Shown piece by piece: positions 16,405 to 24,626 of a stretch of DNA of 26,070 nucleotides. Each line of letters opens with the position of its first letter. Positions within the stretch are counted from its first letter, which is position 1. Below the pieces are notes generated by a model. That model worked only from the letters and a program-made list of their open reading frames with translations. It was not told where the DNA came from and made no database searches. Origin of the DNA: an uncultured Bacteroidales bacterium (lineage in GTDB: Bacteria > Bacteroidota > Bacteroidia > Bacteroidales > UBA932). A program made the translations under genes and the position numbers. The stretch is from positions 1-26,070 of the forward strand of contig CAMCIE010000001.1 of assembly GCA_945874815.1 (NCBI GenBank), given 5' to 3'.

Positions 16405-19400
16405 GTGAATCGGAATTCTTTAAAGGCAGTAGTCATCTTCCTGTTTATAGCGGCGGCATTGATTTCGCCAGTCCAGCCGCTGCTGTGTGAACCGTGGATA
16501 TCATGGGACACGTCAGACGGACTTCCTTCAAACAATGTTCTTTTCATCGCGGAGGACGAGGAAGGAATTATATGGCTTTGTACCGACCGGGGACTTTGCA
16601 GTTTTGACGGCACAGCCTTCCATACCTATGGTGATACCACCTCGTCCGGCTCACTCAAAGGCTGCAGGACCAGATGCGTAGCAATCAGTCCGACAGGAAT
16701 CATGTGGGTAGGAACCGAATCAGGACTTGAAGAATTTGACAAGAAAAGTGGGCATTCGCTCCATGTCGATGTCGTCTGTAAGGAAGGATGCAATTCCGTT
16801 TCAATCAAAGCATTGCTGACGGATAGTGACGGCAGCCTGTGGATTCACACTGGAAATGGGCAAATAATCCACTATAACCCTGACAATCATGAAATTGAAT
16901 CTACAGACTTTAAAGGAGCATATCTCGAAGGAGACTATTTCTATGACCACATTTTCAAGGACAGTCACGGGCGCATCTGGACAGGAGGACGGGCAACATC
17001 CATAGCACTGATTGACAATGGGAATATAGGCACTTGCACATATCCCATACGTAACCCTGATACAGAACATTTCGAAGGTTCCGCATTTGCCCAGGACAAT
17101 CAAGGCAATCTGTATGCAACTGATGACAAAGGACTGCTGTCCATATATGATTCAACCAACGGTACATTCCGGACAATATTCAATATCCCGGTAGCCGCCA
17201 CCTGCGCCACGACAGACCAGAGGGGAAGAATCTGGTTCGGAGGTCGGAACGGGCTTATCAGGATGAACGGACAGATGAATGGATTTGACCGGTTCAGGCA
17301 TATCCCCAAAGACAATAAATCATTGTCTTCCAACAACATATACTGCCTCTGCACCGACCATCGCGGCAATGTCTGGGCAGGAACAGACAAGGGACTGTCG
17401 GTGTATCCGGCAACCAACAATGCGATTACAGGATTCGCCACGGAAAACGGCCTGTCGTCAGACTCCGTGACAGCACTGATGCAAGATAAAGACGGACTCC
17501 TGTGGATAGGCACGGAAGAAAACGGAGTGGACACCCTCAACCTCAACACCCTGCGCTGCGGCAACCTGAAATACGAACTGCTGAACGGGAATCTGCCACT
17601 CAGCACCCGCGAAAGAGAAAAGGAAACGCTCAGGCAATATGCCCTTCACCAGGCTCCGGACGATGGTTCCCTCAACGAAAACAAGGTCAGCGCACTTTAT
17701 CAGGACAGCACCGGAACGATATACATCGGCCTGTGGTCCCATGTCGGCTTCAACACTTATGACAAAAAGAGTGGAACATTCAAAAGACACTGCCTGTGGA
17801 GCGTTCCGGCAGGATATGTATTCCCTCTTCTTCTCGAAGGCAATCTTTGGGGTGCCAACTGGTACACCGGCTTTCTTGAGGACAGCCGCGGGCTGATGTG
17901 GTGTACGACCTGGGAAGGCGTAGGCCTCAATCTCTTCGACAGGGAAGAAGGCGAATTCACGGGAATGCATTTCATCCCCGGAGATGTGCCGAGAATGCCT
18001 CGTGGAACAATCTGCTCACATTTCGACGATTTTGACAATGGCAGGATATATATGGCCGGAGGTAAATGGTACGGATATTTCGACCTCCACACAAGAGATT
18101 TCCACCGCTATGTGGAAAATTTCCCACAGGGATATCCAAACGGAGACATCCTCAACCGATATTATTCCCACAGCCCGGCAAGGCAGATTGACATACCTGT
18201 CAACACATTGGATCTCAGAATCCTGGACAAAAACGGAGACTGGATACTGCTTGCCAGCGCTAACTCGCTTTTCGAACACAATGTCAGGACAGACCGAGTG
18301 AATGTGCTTCACCGGCCTGAGAAGTTCCGCATTGAATATGAGACCTTTACCTCTGTAAAGGGGATCCACGTGAAATGGGACGAAGAAACAGTCACGGCCA
18401 TAAGGCATAAATCCGGAGACGGCTTCAAGGTCTCCCCTTCCCCTTTGCCGGAACAATGCTTCCCTGCTCGGGACGGCAGCAGATTCAGCCTCGGCGGAGA
18501 TTCCCTTTTCGTCCAGACCGACAAAGGCTCAACCATCCAGATTGAAAGCGAGGACAGGACAACAGACATTTCACGCGAGGCCCCACGCACTCTTCCTTCA
18601 AGGCTTGCCTCCTGCATTGCCGAAGACAAGGACGGATTCCTCTGGTACGGAACCACCGACAGCGGGCTTTGCCGGATTGACATCACCACCGGGGAAATCA
18701 CTACATTCCGCCACAAAGATGGCTTTGGAAGTGGTAACAAGGATGAATCAGGAAGAATTGGGGACGGCCTTATGGAGGGCCTTCCAGGCAACGACATCAG
18801 GGACATTTTCATCAGTTCCACTGGAAGAATATGGGTTGGGACTGACAAAGGCCTTTGCAGTTTTGATCCGTCCGGGAGATTCATAACGAATGGGAGAGTC
18901 GGCACCATATCGATAAGGAGGGTGCTGGAAGACCCCAAAGGAAGATTATGGATATCCACGGACAACGGACTAGTCTGTCTTGACCTTGCTCAGGATACAG
19001 CCACATCATTCCACCGTTGTGAAGGCCTGAGGAACGAAGCATATTCCGGTGCGGCGACTATGCTTGCCGACGGCAGAATAGCCTTCGGAGGGACGTACGG
19101 ATTCGACATAATTGACCCGGAAGCATTGCTTTCCCAAGCATATCCATCAGCCATCCTCAGCGGCTTAAACACAACGGAAGGCACTGGATACCAATATGTT
19201 CCGAACACTATAAGACTAAATCACAGGAACAATTCCTTCTCGGTTGATTTCTCCTCGGTTCTTGCTCCGGGCCTGATGAGACGCTACCGTCTGGAAGGAT
19301 TCGACCATGAATGGACCTATTCTGACAATGAAAGGATAAATATCAAATATACCAACCTTCCGGGAGGTAGCTATATTCTTCACACAGAGATACTTGACCA

Positions 19401-20319
19401 TTCGGGAATATGGTCTGGCCGCAGCATCGGCATTGAGGTGGATCCCCCGCTCTGGCTCCGTTGGTGGTTCATTCTCACCATGGCAGCCATATTGGTATTG
19501 GCTGTGGTCGTTCTTATTAAAATCAGGGAGAGGAGGCTGAGGATTGAGAACATCAAGCTGACTGGCCTCGTTGACCAGAGGACGGAGCAGTTGAAACAGC
19601 AGATTGACAGCAAGAACAAATTCTTTTCAATTCTTTCGCACGATCTTAACAACCCGGTCAGATCCATAGACTTGCTTTCTTCGGCTCTAGTGCAGAACTG
19701 GGAGAAGATGAGCGAAGAAGAAAGGTTCAAGAGGATGAAAATGATAAATTCTTCCGCCAAAGGAACGACAGATATTCTTGACGACATACTGACTTGGGCT
19801 ATGACTCAGACCGGGGTAATGGTGGCTCAGAAAAAGACAATTATGTTGAAGGAAGCCGTGGATGCAGTCGTTGAGAGCCTCGGAGGAATGTGTGACGGAA
19901 AGAACGTCAGGATTATTGTTGAGGCTGATCCGACGCTAAAGGTATATGCAGACCCGGATATGCTTTCAACAATCCTCCGCAACCTTCTGTCAAATGCCAT
20001 AAAATACTCATACAAAGACTCTTGCATAAACATTCATTCTGATTACAAGAACGGAAAGGCATTGGTCTGCATCGAGGACCATGGCATCGGCATGACGACT
20101 GAAACAAAGGAGAAATTGTTCAAGATTGATACAAAAATGTCCGTGAGAGGTACCGGCGGTGAGAGCGGCAATGGACTCGGCATGATTACGGTAAATGAAT
20201 TCCTGAAGAAAATGGATGAAGAAATCACTGTCGAAAGCACCCCCGGCAAAGGCAGCACATTCACCTTCACACTCACTGAAGCCGGCTCTTGCCAGAAGGA
20301 AGATTTGTTCAAAGGATGA
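16405..20319 (+). CDS. Periplasmic double beta-propeller sensor histidine kinase (reg_prop-Y_Y_Y-HisKA-HATPase)
   Basis: I start at GTG 16405 (1304 residues), because the upstream TTG at 16384 lies inside the -7 box and an in-frame TAA (16369) excludes anything earlier. A signal-like hydrophobic stretch (AVVIFLFIAAALI) leads into about fourteen reg_prop blades such as GIMWVGTESGLEEFD and GRIWVGTDKGLCSFD, enough for two seven-bladed propellers. A Y_Y_Y domain follows (~945-1013), then one membrane helix (~1020-1040), HisKA with FSILSHDLNNP and His1079, and HATPase with N-box Asn1197, G1 DHGIGM at 1225 and GNGLGM at 1255. It senses a periplasmic ligand, probably a PUL oligosaccharide. Unlike fused hybrid regulators of PULs, it ends after the ATPase without receiver or AraC domain; the partner is the separate regulator downstream. 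Confidence 0.9.
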   Translation: MNRNSLKAVVIFLFIAAALISPVQPLLCEPWISWDTSDGLPSNNVLFIAEDEEGIIWLCTDRGLCSFDGTAFHTYGDTTSSGSLKGCRTRCVAISPTGIMWVGTESGLEEFDKKSGHSLHVDVVCKEGCNSVSIKALLTDSDGSLWIHTGNGQIIHYNPDNHEIESTDFKGAYLEGDYFYDHIFKDSHGRIWTGGRATSIALIDNGNIGTCTYPIRNPDTEHFEGSAFAQDNQGNLYATDDKGLLSIYDSTNGTFRTIFNIPVAATCATTDQRGRIWFGGRNGLIRMNGQMNGFDRFRHIPKDNKSLSSNNIYCLCTDHRGNVWAGTDKGLSVYPATNNAITGFATENGLSSDSVTALMQDKDGLLWIGTEENGVDTLNLNTLRCGNLKYELLNGNLPLSTREREKETLRQYALHQAPDDGSLNENKVSALYQDSTGTIYIGLWSHVGFNTYDKKSGTFKRHCLWSVPAGYVFPLLLEGNLWGANWYTGFLEDSRGLMWCTTWEGVGLNLFDREEGEFTGMHFIPGDVPRMPRGTICSHFDDFDNGRIYMAGGKWYGYFDLHTRDFHRYVENFPQGYPNGDILNRYYSHSPARQIDIPVNTLDLRILDKNGDWILLASANSLFEHNVRTDRVNVLHRPEKFRIEYETFTSVKGIHVKWDEETVTAIRHKSGDGFKVSPSPLPEQCFPARDGSRFSLGGDSLFVQTDKGSTIQIESEDRTTDISREAPRTLPSRLASCIAEDKDGFLWYGTTDSGLCRIDITTGEITTFRHKDGFGSGNKDESGRIGDGLMEGLPGNDIRDIFISSTGRIWVGTDKGLCSFDPSGRFITNGRVGTISIRRVLEDPKGRLWISTDNGLVCLDLAQDTATSFHRCEGLRNEAYSGAATMLADGRIAFGGTYGFDIIDPEALLSQAYPSAILSGLNTTEGTGYQYVPNTIRLNHRNNSFSVDFSSVLAPGLMRRYRLEGFDHEWTYSDNERINIKYTNLPGGSYILHTEILDHSGIWSGRSIGIEVDPPLWLRWWFILTMAAILVLAVVVLIKIRERRLRIENIKLTGLVDQRTEQLKQQIDSKNKFFSILSHDLNNPVRSIDLLSSALVQNWEKMSEEERFKRMKMINSSAKGTTDILDDILTWAMTQTGVMVAQKKTIMLKEAVDAVVESLGGMCDGKNVRIIVEADPTLKVYADPDMLSTILRNLLSNAIKYSYKDSCINIHSDYKNGKALVCIEDHGIGMTTETKEKLFKIDTKMSVRGTGGESGNGLGMITVNEFLKKMDEEITVESTPGKGSTFTFTLTEAGSCQKEDLFKG

Positions 20320-20326
20320 GCCCGAT

Positions 20327-20368
20327 TGTGGTGGATTTTCCAGTTGAATCTATTTAAAATTCACCACA
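20327..20368. promoter_or_regulatory. Long inverted repeat between kinase and regulator genes
   Basis: TGTGGTGGATTTT (20327-20339) pairs with AAAATTCACCACA (20356-20368) over 13 positions with one mismatch that becomes G-U in RNA; the loop is 16 bases. It begins seven bases after the kinase stop. Its right arm ends at the place where a -33 box for the downstream TATATTTG would be expected, so it may be an operator; as RNA it could also end or stabilise the kinase transcript, though no T-tract follows. Confidence 0.55.
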
Positions 20369-20388
20369 CACCCGACTAAGTATATCGT

Positions 20389-20396
20389 TATATTTG
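20389..20396 (+). promoter_or_regulatory. Bacteroides-type -7 box upstream of the response regulator gene
   Basis: TATATTTG matches TAnnTTTG exactly and lies 24 bases before the regulator ATG. No -33 TTG is present at the usual distance; that position is taken by the end of the inverted repeat. Together this suggests a promoter that is controlled or needs an activator. Confidence 0.5.
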
Positions 20397-20420
20397 TACG
20401 GCGCATAACAACTGAACAAC

Positions 20421-21083
20421 ATGATACATGAAGAAGAACTGCATCTGATATTGGCTGACGACTCCGAGATTTTCAGAGAGGGTGTGAAATCCATCCTGCA
20501 ATTCGAGGAGGGCATCGTCGTGGATGCCGAGGCCTCCAACTGCGAGGGACTGTTCAAACTCCTGGAAGAAGGCGCAAGACCTGATGTCATCCTTCTGGAT
20601 ATATGCATGGAGCAGGAGGGGGACGGACTGGAGCTGCTCAGCAGACTGAACACTGACTATCCGGAGATTAAAGTCATCATACTTTCCCATTACAAGGAAA
20701 TCCGCTACATCGTCAAAGCCGTCCAGAACCGTGTGAGGGCATATCTAGCCAAAGATTCATCTGCTTCAGAAATAATCAATACCATCCGCACCGTCAGGCA
20801 GGGCGACGGAGTATATTTCGGCGAAACCATCTCAAACGACCTCCTCGTCAAAGGCTTCGGCAACAATGGCAACATCCTCAAGGCAAAGCCTTACGAATTG
20901 AGCTCCAGGGAATTGGAGATTCTCAAGATGCTCGCCTCCGGCATGTCGGTCAAGGATATTTCCAAAATTTTGGAAATCAATATGACCACCGTCGAATCCT
21001 ACAAAGAGCGCATCAAAAACAAACTCGGCGTCAACACCATAATGGAAGCCGTCGTCTTCGCCGTCAAATGTGAATTGTTTTAA
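20421..21083 (+). CDS. NarL/LuxR-family response regulator
   Basis: The protein has 220 residues. The receiver domain (~6-125) shows the acidic pair Asp13-Asp14, the phospho-acceptor Asp60 in VILLDICM, Ser89 in IILSHY and Lys111 in LAKDSS, so it looks fully active. After a linker, residues ~158-220 form a LuxR-type helix-turn-helix: LSSRELEILKMLASGMSVKDISKIL followed by the recognition helix region MTTVESYKERIKNKLGV. It binds DNA when phosphorylated, presumably by the kinase encoded upstream. Its targets are unknown: the PUL, its own operon or the LRR lipoprotein gene starting 12 bases after it are candidates. A NarL-type regulator beside a PUL is less usual than the AraC-type fused hybrid regulator or a SusR/ECF sigma system. 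Confidence 0.92.
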   Translation: MIHEEELHLILADDSEIFREGVKSILQFEEGIVVDAEASNCEGLFKLLEEGARPDVILLDICMEQEGDGLELLSRLNTDYPEIKVIILSHYKEIRYIVKAVQNRVRAYLAKDSSASEIINTIRTVRQGDGVYFGETISNDLLVKGFGNNGNILKAKPYELSSRELEILKMLASGMSVKDISKILEINMTTVESYKERIKNKLGVNTIMEAVVFAVKCELF

Positions 21084-21095
21084 TAACGCAACACT

Positions 21096-24000
21096 ATGAA
21101 GAAGAACATAATAGCCGCAATGCTTTGCATCCTTGCATTTGCAGGATGCTCGGGCCTTTTCGGGGAGAAGGAAGAAGAGGAAAATGATTTGTCGGTTGAG
21201 GAAATATGTGAAAAGATAGATGGGATTTTCAATGATCTGGAGTCCTATCTTGAGACAGAATTCAATTCCGACTATTCGGACAAAAACGCTGTTATGACGG
21301 CTGTCAAAGAATGGCTGGCTTCTGAAGAATATGTCAGCAATATCGAAATGGAGGGAGACAGTTGCATTGTTGTCACCTTCCCTGACGGTCAAAAATCAAG
21401 CATAGAATATCCTACGGCGATTGATGGGAATGTCTCATCATATCCGGACTCCTTATTTACACAAGACTTCCTTCAAGACATTCCTGAACTGACAGGAGGA
21501 GGCACATCCACACCTTCCGGTCCGGAGACTAAAGCTTCAAGTACTTCAGATAAAGCTCTGTTCAACAAGCTATTCTTCGTGCTCTGGGAGCCATTCAAAA
21601 ATGAAGGTATCAGCGACGAACTATTCGTTGATGATTTTATGAAAATGAAGAACATATATTACAAGCATAAGGAAATATACAAGAACGAAGAATGTACCCT
21701 AAAAAGTTTACGCGACATAGGCGGTTTATATTCAGTTCCTTTTAATAATAGGACAGTTTACTGGACACCATCAGTCATAGTAATTGCTACTCACGGACAA
21801 GGAGGAAAAATAATACAAACCGTATATAATGAAAACGATTATAATACCTTGTGCTACTGGTGGTATGAAAAGAAACATGAGAAAGATTTTAACAAAATTC
21901 GATCCCTTGTTTTTTCTGAAGAAAAAATAGGAAGTGGGAAAAAAACACGGATATCTTACCGTTTGAATATCCCATGTGATTATCTGAAGGAGAATCTAAC
22001 CCAGATAAACAACAGTATAGTATTCCTGAATAATTGTGAAAGCATGCCGTATGAAGAATATGGAATGGCCAGTGCTTTCAGAGATAACGGTGCATCAACT
22101 GTATTCGGGTATAAGCAAAAGGTGGATAATTTTTCCTGTCACATTAATTTATATTCCATATTGAATTATATGCTTACACCACCTGAGGAAAATGATCCTC
22201 CTCATTCTGCTTTTAATGCATATTATTATAAAATATCAGCAGAGGAGCAAAAGAATTTCAACATAATGGGAAACATTGGGAACAAGGTTCGATTTGCACC
22301 GAATGTCTATACAATGAGTTACTCCGGAACCAAAAGCGTAACCGGGATGGGAGCACTCCATTTGGATTATTGCGACCCTACGGAAGGTTATGAAAAAGTT
22401 ATATGCGGTCTGGTTTACGGAACCGATGAGGAGAGTCTTCATTTGGACAGTGAAACCAAGGCGGGCTTCGTAAGCACTGAAGTAGATCATTTCGTGGAAG
22501 ACGGAGAGGATTTCTTCTTCAGTTTCGAAAACCTCAAACCGAACACGGAATATTTCTATCGTGCATTTCTTGCGGTGCGTTACAAAGAAGGCATTCTGAT
22601 TCACTATGCTGATGAGATCGAGACTTATGTCACAGGTGAAGATCCCGAGCCAGAGCCGGATCCTATTGATCCTGACACAATCATATATTATACAACCAAT
22701 GATGGCAACCCGGCAAAATATTCATTAAGGTTAGCCAACTCAGATATGAAACTCATCAACGAAGATTTTGAAAATGGTGTCGGCACACTATATTTTGAAT
22801 CCCCAGTGACATCGATACCGGGAAATATGTTTTTGAGAGCATCAAATATGGATATGATATCCATTCCGGAAAGTGTTACTTTCATTTCAGGCAGCAGTTT
22901 CAAGGGGTGTATATCACTCAAAGATTTCCATATTCCGGATAAAGTCACGGGAATTGATGTATATGCGTTCAAGGAAAGCGGATTGGGAAAGATTCATATA
23001 CCTGAAAAAGTTGAAACCATTGGAGGCGAAGCATTCTCCAACTGTCTGAACTTAAAAGAAGTAGAAATAGATGCATCTTCTCTTACACTCAGAACGGGTG
23101 TATTCAAAGGCTGTTCGAATTTGGAAAAAATCAGAATCAATAAAGATTTGGTGCAAATCTATGATGATGTATTCAGGGATTGTTCCGGATGCCTTACTTA
23201 TGCTGGAAATACATTCAAACACGAATTGCTTAGATTCAGCAATATCTCCGAGCTTATATTTGAAACATCTGTCACCAAAATACCATACTGTTCTTGCTCT
23301 ACAGTGGGTCCTGTTGAAAAAATCACGATTAAAGGCAATCCCCAATTAGATCGAGGTGCATTTGGATTCTATTATACATCCTTGAAGTCAGTGATATTTG
23401 AGTCGAATGATTTCAATACTCTGTCGCAAGAAGCATTTTACGGATGCTCCTCATTGGAAAAAATTACACTTCCTGCAGGTATCACCCGAATAAACACAAG
23501 GGTTTTCGCCGGTTGCACCAGCCTTACGGATGTAGTGTTCAACGGGAACATCACTTCCATTGATGATTTTGCCTTCAAACAATGTTCTTCACTTAAAAGA
23601 ATCAATCTTGGCAATTATGTGGAATCCATCGGAATAGGAGCATTTCAGGAGTGTTCTTCTCTCTATAATATGGAATTGCCGCGTTACTTGAAATCACTTG
23701 GCAACGAAGCATTCAAAGGATGTTCATCTCTTGAATCTGTAACCCTTCCAACTGATTCCGGCTTTACACAGATAGAATATGGAACATTTGCAGAGTGCAC
23801 ATCACTGAAGGAAATAGTTTTCCCGGACAATATCAAAGTCATATCAACATCTGGTCCATACGGATATTACAAGCAATATAGCACGATGGGCGGATGCACT
23901 TCTTTAAAAAGGGCTGTGCTGCCTAATGGGTTGACGTCAATTCAACCTTATCTTTTCTACGGATGTTCCAGTCTGACAGATGTTGAAATAGGACCGAATG

Positions 24001-24263
24001 TGACCTCTATAGGGAAAGGGGCGTTCCAGGATTGTTCCAGCTTGAGTACCATAACATTACCAGGAACAGTAACATCAATTGGAGGTGACTGTTTCTCCGG
24101 ATGTACTGAATTGAAGACAGTATATTGCAATAGCATTACGCCACCGGCTGCTCCCGGTATCGGTATTCCAAAATCAGCCATAATATATGTTCCCTACAAT
24201 TCAGTAGAAAGCTATAAAAACCATATATATTGGGGTGGATATACAATCCTTCCGATGCCATAA
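21096..24263 (+). CDS. Lipoprotein with putative caspase/CHAT-like domain and BspA-type leucine-rich repeats
   Basis: The protein has 1055 residues with lipobox AFAGC (Cys18) and an acidic stretch after it. Residues ~152-360 resemble a caspase/CHAT-like protease fold: a predicted strand ending VIVIATHGQGG with His233, then SIVFLNNCES with Cys314, then YGMASAFRDNGASTVFGY, the order seen in CHAT domains (HG, ACE, GA-x-x-V). Residues ~412-515 look like an FN3-type domain (LKPNTEYFYRAFL), then an acidic Pro-rich linker. From ~545 to ~1010 come about twenty LRR_5 repeats of the form AFxxCSSLxxIxLPxxVxxI, typical of BspA surface proteins, and a terminal IYVPYNSVESYKNH segment common at the end of such proteins. 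The gene begins 12 bases after the response regulator and is more AT-rich than the PUL. LRR assignment is secure; protease assignment is by motif reading only, and substrate is unknown. Confidence 0.85.
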   Translation: MKKNIIAAMLCILAFAGCSGLFGEKEEEENDLSVEEICEKIDGIFNDLESYLETEFNSDYSDKNAVMTAVKEWLASEEYVSNIEMEGDSCIVVTFPDGQKSSIEYPTAIDGNVSSYPDSLFTQDFLQDIPELTGGGTSTPSGPETKASSTSDKALFNKLFFVLWEPFKNEGISDELFVDDFMKMKNIYYKHKEIYKNEECTLKSLRDIGGLYSVPFNNRTVYWTPSVIVIATHGQGGKIIQTVYNENDYNTLCYWWYEKKHEKDFNKIRSLVFSEEKIGSGKKTRISYRLNIPCDYLKENLTQINNSIVFLNNCESMPYEEYGMASAFRDNGASTVFGYKQKVDNFSCHINLYSILNYMLTPPEENDPPHSAFNAYYYKISAEEQKNFNIMGNIGNKVRFAPNVYTMSYSGTKSVTGMGALHLDYCDPTEGYEKVICGLVYGTDEESLHLDSETKAGFVSTEVDHFVEDGEDFFFSFENLKPNTEYFYRAFLAVRYKEGILIHYADEIETYVTGEDPEPEPDPIDPDTIIYYTTNDGNPAKYSLRLANSDMKLINEDFENGVGTLYFESPVTSIPGNMFLRASNMDMISIPESVTFISGSSFKGCISLKDFHIPDKVTGIDVYAFKESGLGKIHIPEKVETIGGEAFSNCLNLKEVEIDASSLTLRTGVFKGCSNLEKIRINKDLVQIYDDVFRDCSGCLTYAGNTFKHELLRFSNISELIFETSVTKIPYCSCSTVGPVEKITIKGNPQLDRGAFGFYYTSLKSVIFESNDFNTLSQEAFYGCSSLEKITLPAGITRINTRVFAGCTSLTDVVFNGNITSIDDFAFKQCSSLKRINLGNYVESIGIGAFQECSSLYNMELPRYLKSLGNEAFKGCSSLESVTLPTDSGFTQIEYGTFAECTSLKEIVFPDNIKVISTSGPYGYYKQYSTMGGCTSLKRAVLPNGLTSIQPYLFYGCSSLTDVEIGPNVTSIGKGAFQDCSSLSTITLPGTVTSIGGDCFSGCTELKTVYCNSITPPAAPGIGIPKSAIIYVPYNSVESYKNHIYWGGYTILPMP

Positions 24264-24274
24264 ACGAACAAAAT

Positions 24275-24454
24275 ATGAAGAAAATAATGCTCATTGTTAA
24301 AAATATGTTTACCAAGACATTAATGCCTCACACATTCAACAAGCTAACATATTGCATAATAGTTGGTTTGTTCTGTGTGGCCTGCACAAAGGATTCTCCG
24401 GAAGCACCAGATGTCGATACCGAACACCTCGAAGGGGATATTATCTGTCTATAG
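24275..24454 (+). CDS. Very short putative lipoprotein, possibly a truncated gene
   Basis: The reading frame from ATG 24275 encodes 59 residues; ATG 24323 would give 43 and a more usual signal peptide (MPHTFNKLTYCIIVGLFCVAC). A hydrophobic segment ends in a lipobox-like CVAC with Cys37, followed by TKDSPEAPD, a typical flexible lipoprotein N-terminus, and the frame stops after only ~20 more residues. It begins 11 bases after the LRR gene. Either it is a tiny lipoprotein or what remains of a larger one; I saw no continuation in other frames up to 24626. The -3 Cys in the lipobox is unusual. Confidence 0.4.
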   Translation: MKKIMLIVKNMFTKTLMPHTFNKLTYCIIVGLFCVACTKDSPEAPDVDTEHLEGDIICL

Positions 24455-24594
24455 GTCGGAGTTCAGGTTTCAAACCAGTATAACCCAAGTTCTGTTTTTG
24501 ACATTGTTTTTCCATAAGCCGCAACCCCGCCGACGGCATCCTCGCCGAAAGAATTGTCGTGTTGAGGGCGATTATGATTATTCCTCCTTTTTTG

Positions 24595-24602
24595 TATATT
24601 TG
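24595..24602 (+). promoter_or_regulatory. Bacteroides-type -7 box upstream of the AAA-ATPase-like gene
   Basis: TATATTTG matches TAnnTTTG exactly and lies 24 bases before the ATG at 24627, the same distance as for the response regulator gene. A clear -33 element is not seen. The rest of the spacer (24455-24594) shows no gene or strong hairpin. Confidence 0.5.
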
Positions 24603-24626
24603 TGGGTTGATAAGTTTTGATACGAT

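Noticed and set aside
18309..18965. 218-codon open frame on the - strand inside the kinase gene
   Set aside because: It mirrors propeller repeats of the kinase; low-complexity Ser/Leu/Pro composition typical of shadow frames.
22800..24150. Tandem DNA repeat or CRISPR-like array in the LRR region
   Set aside because: The periodicity comes from ~23-residue protein repeats; nucleotide units are diverged and there are no spacers.
24363..24620. 85-codon + strand frame across the spacer after the short lipoprotein
   Set aside because: Overlaps the lipoprotein frame, basic low-information sequence with no motif, and runs through the promoter-like box of the next gene.
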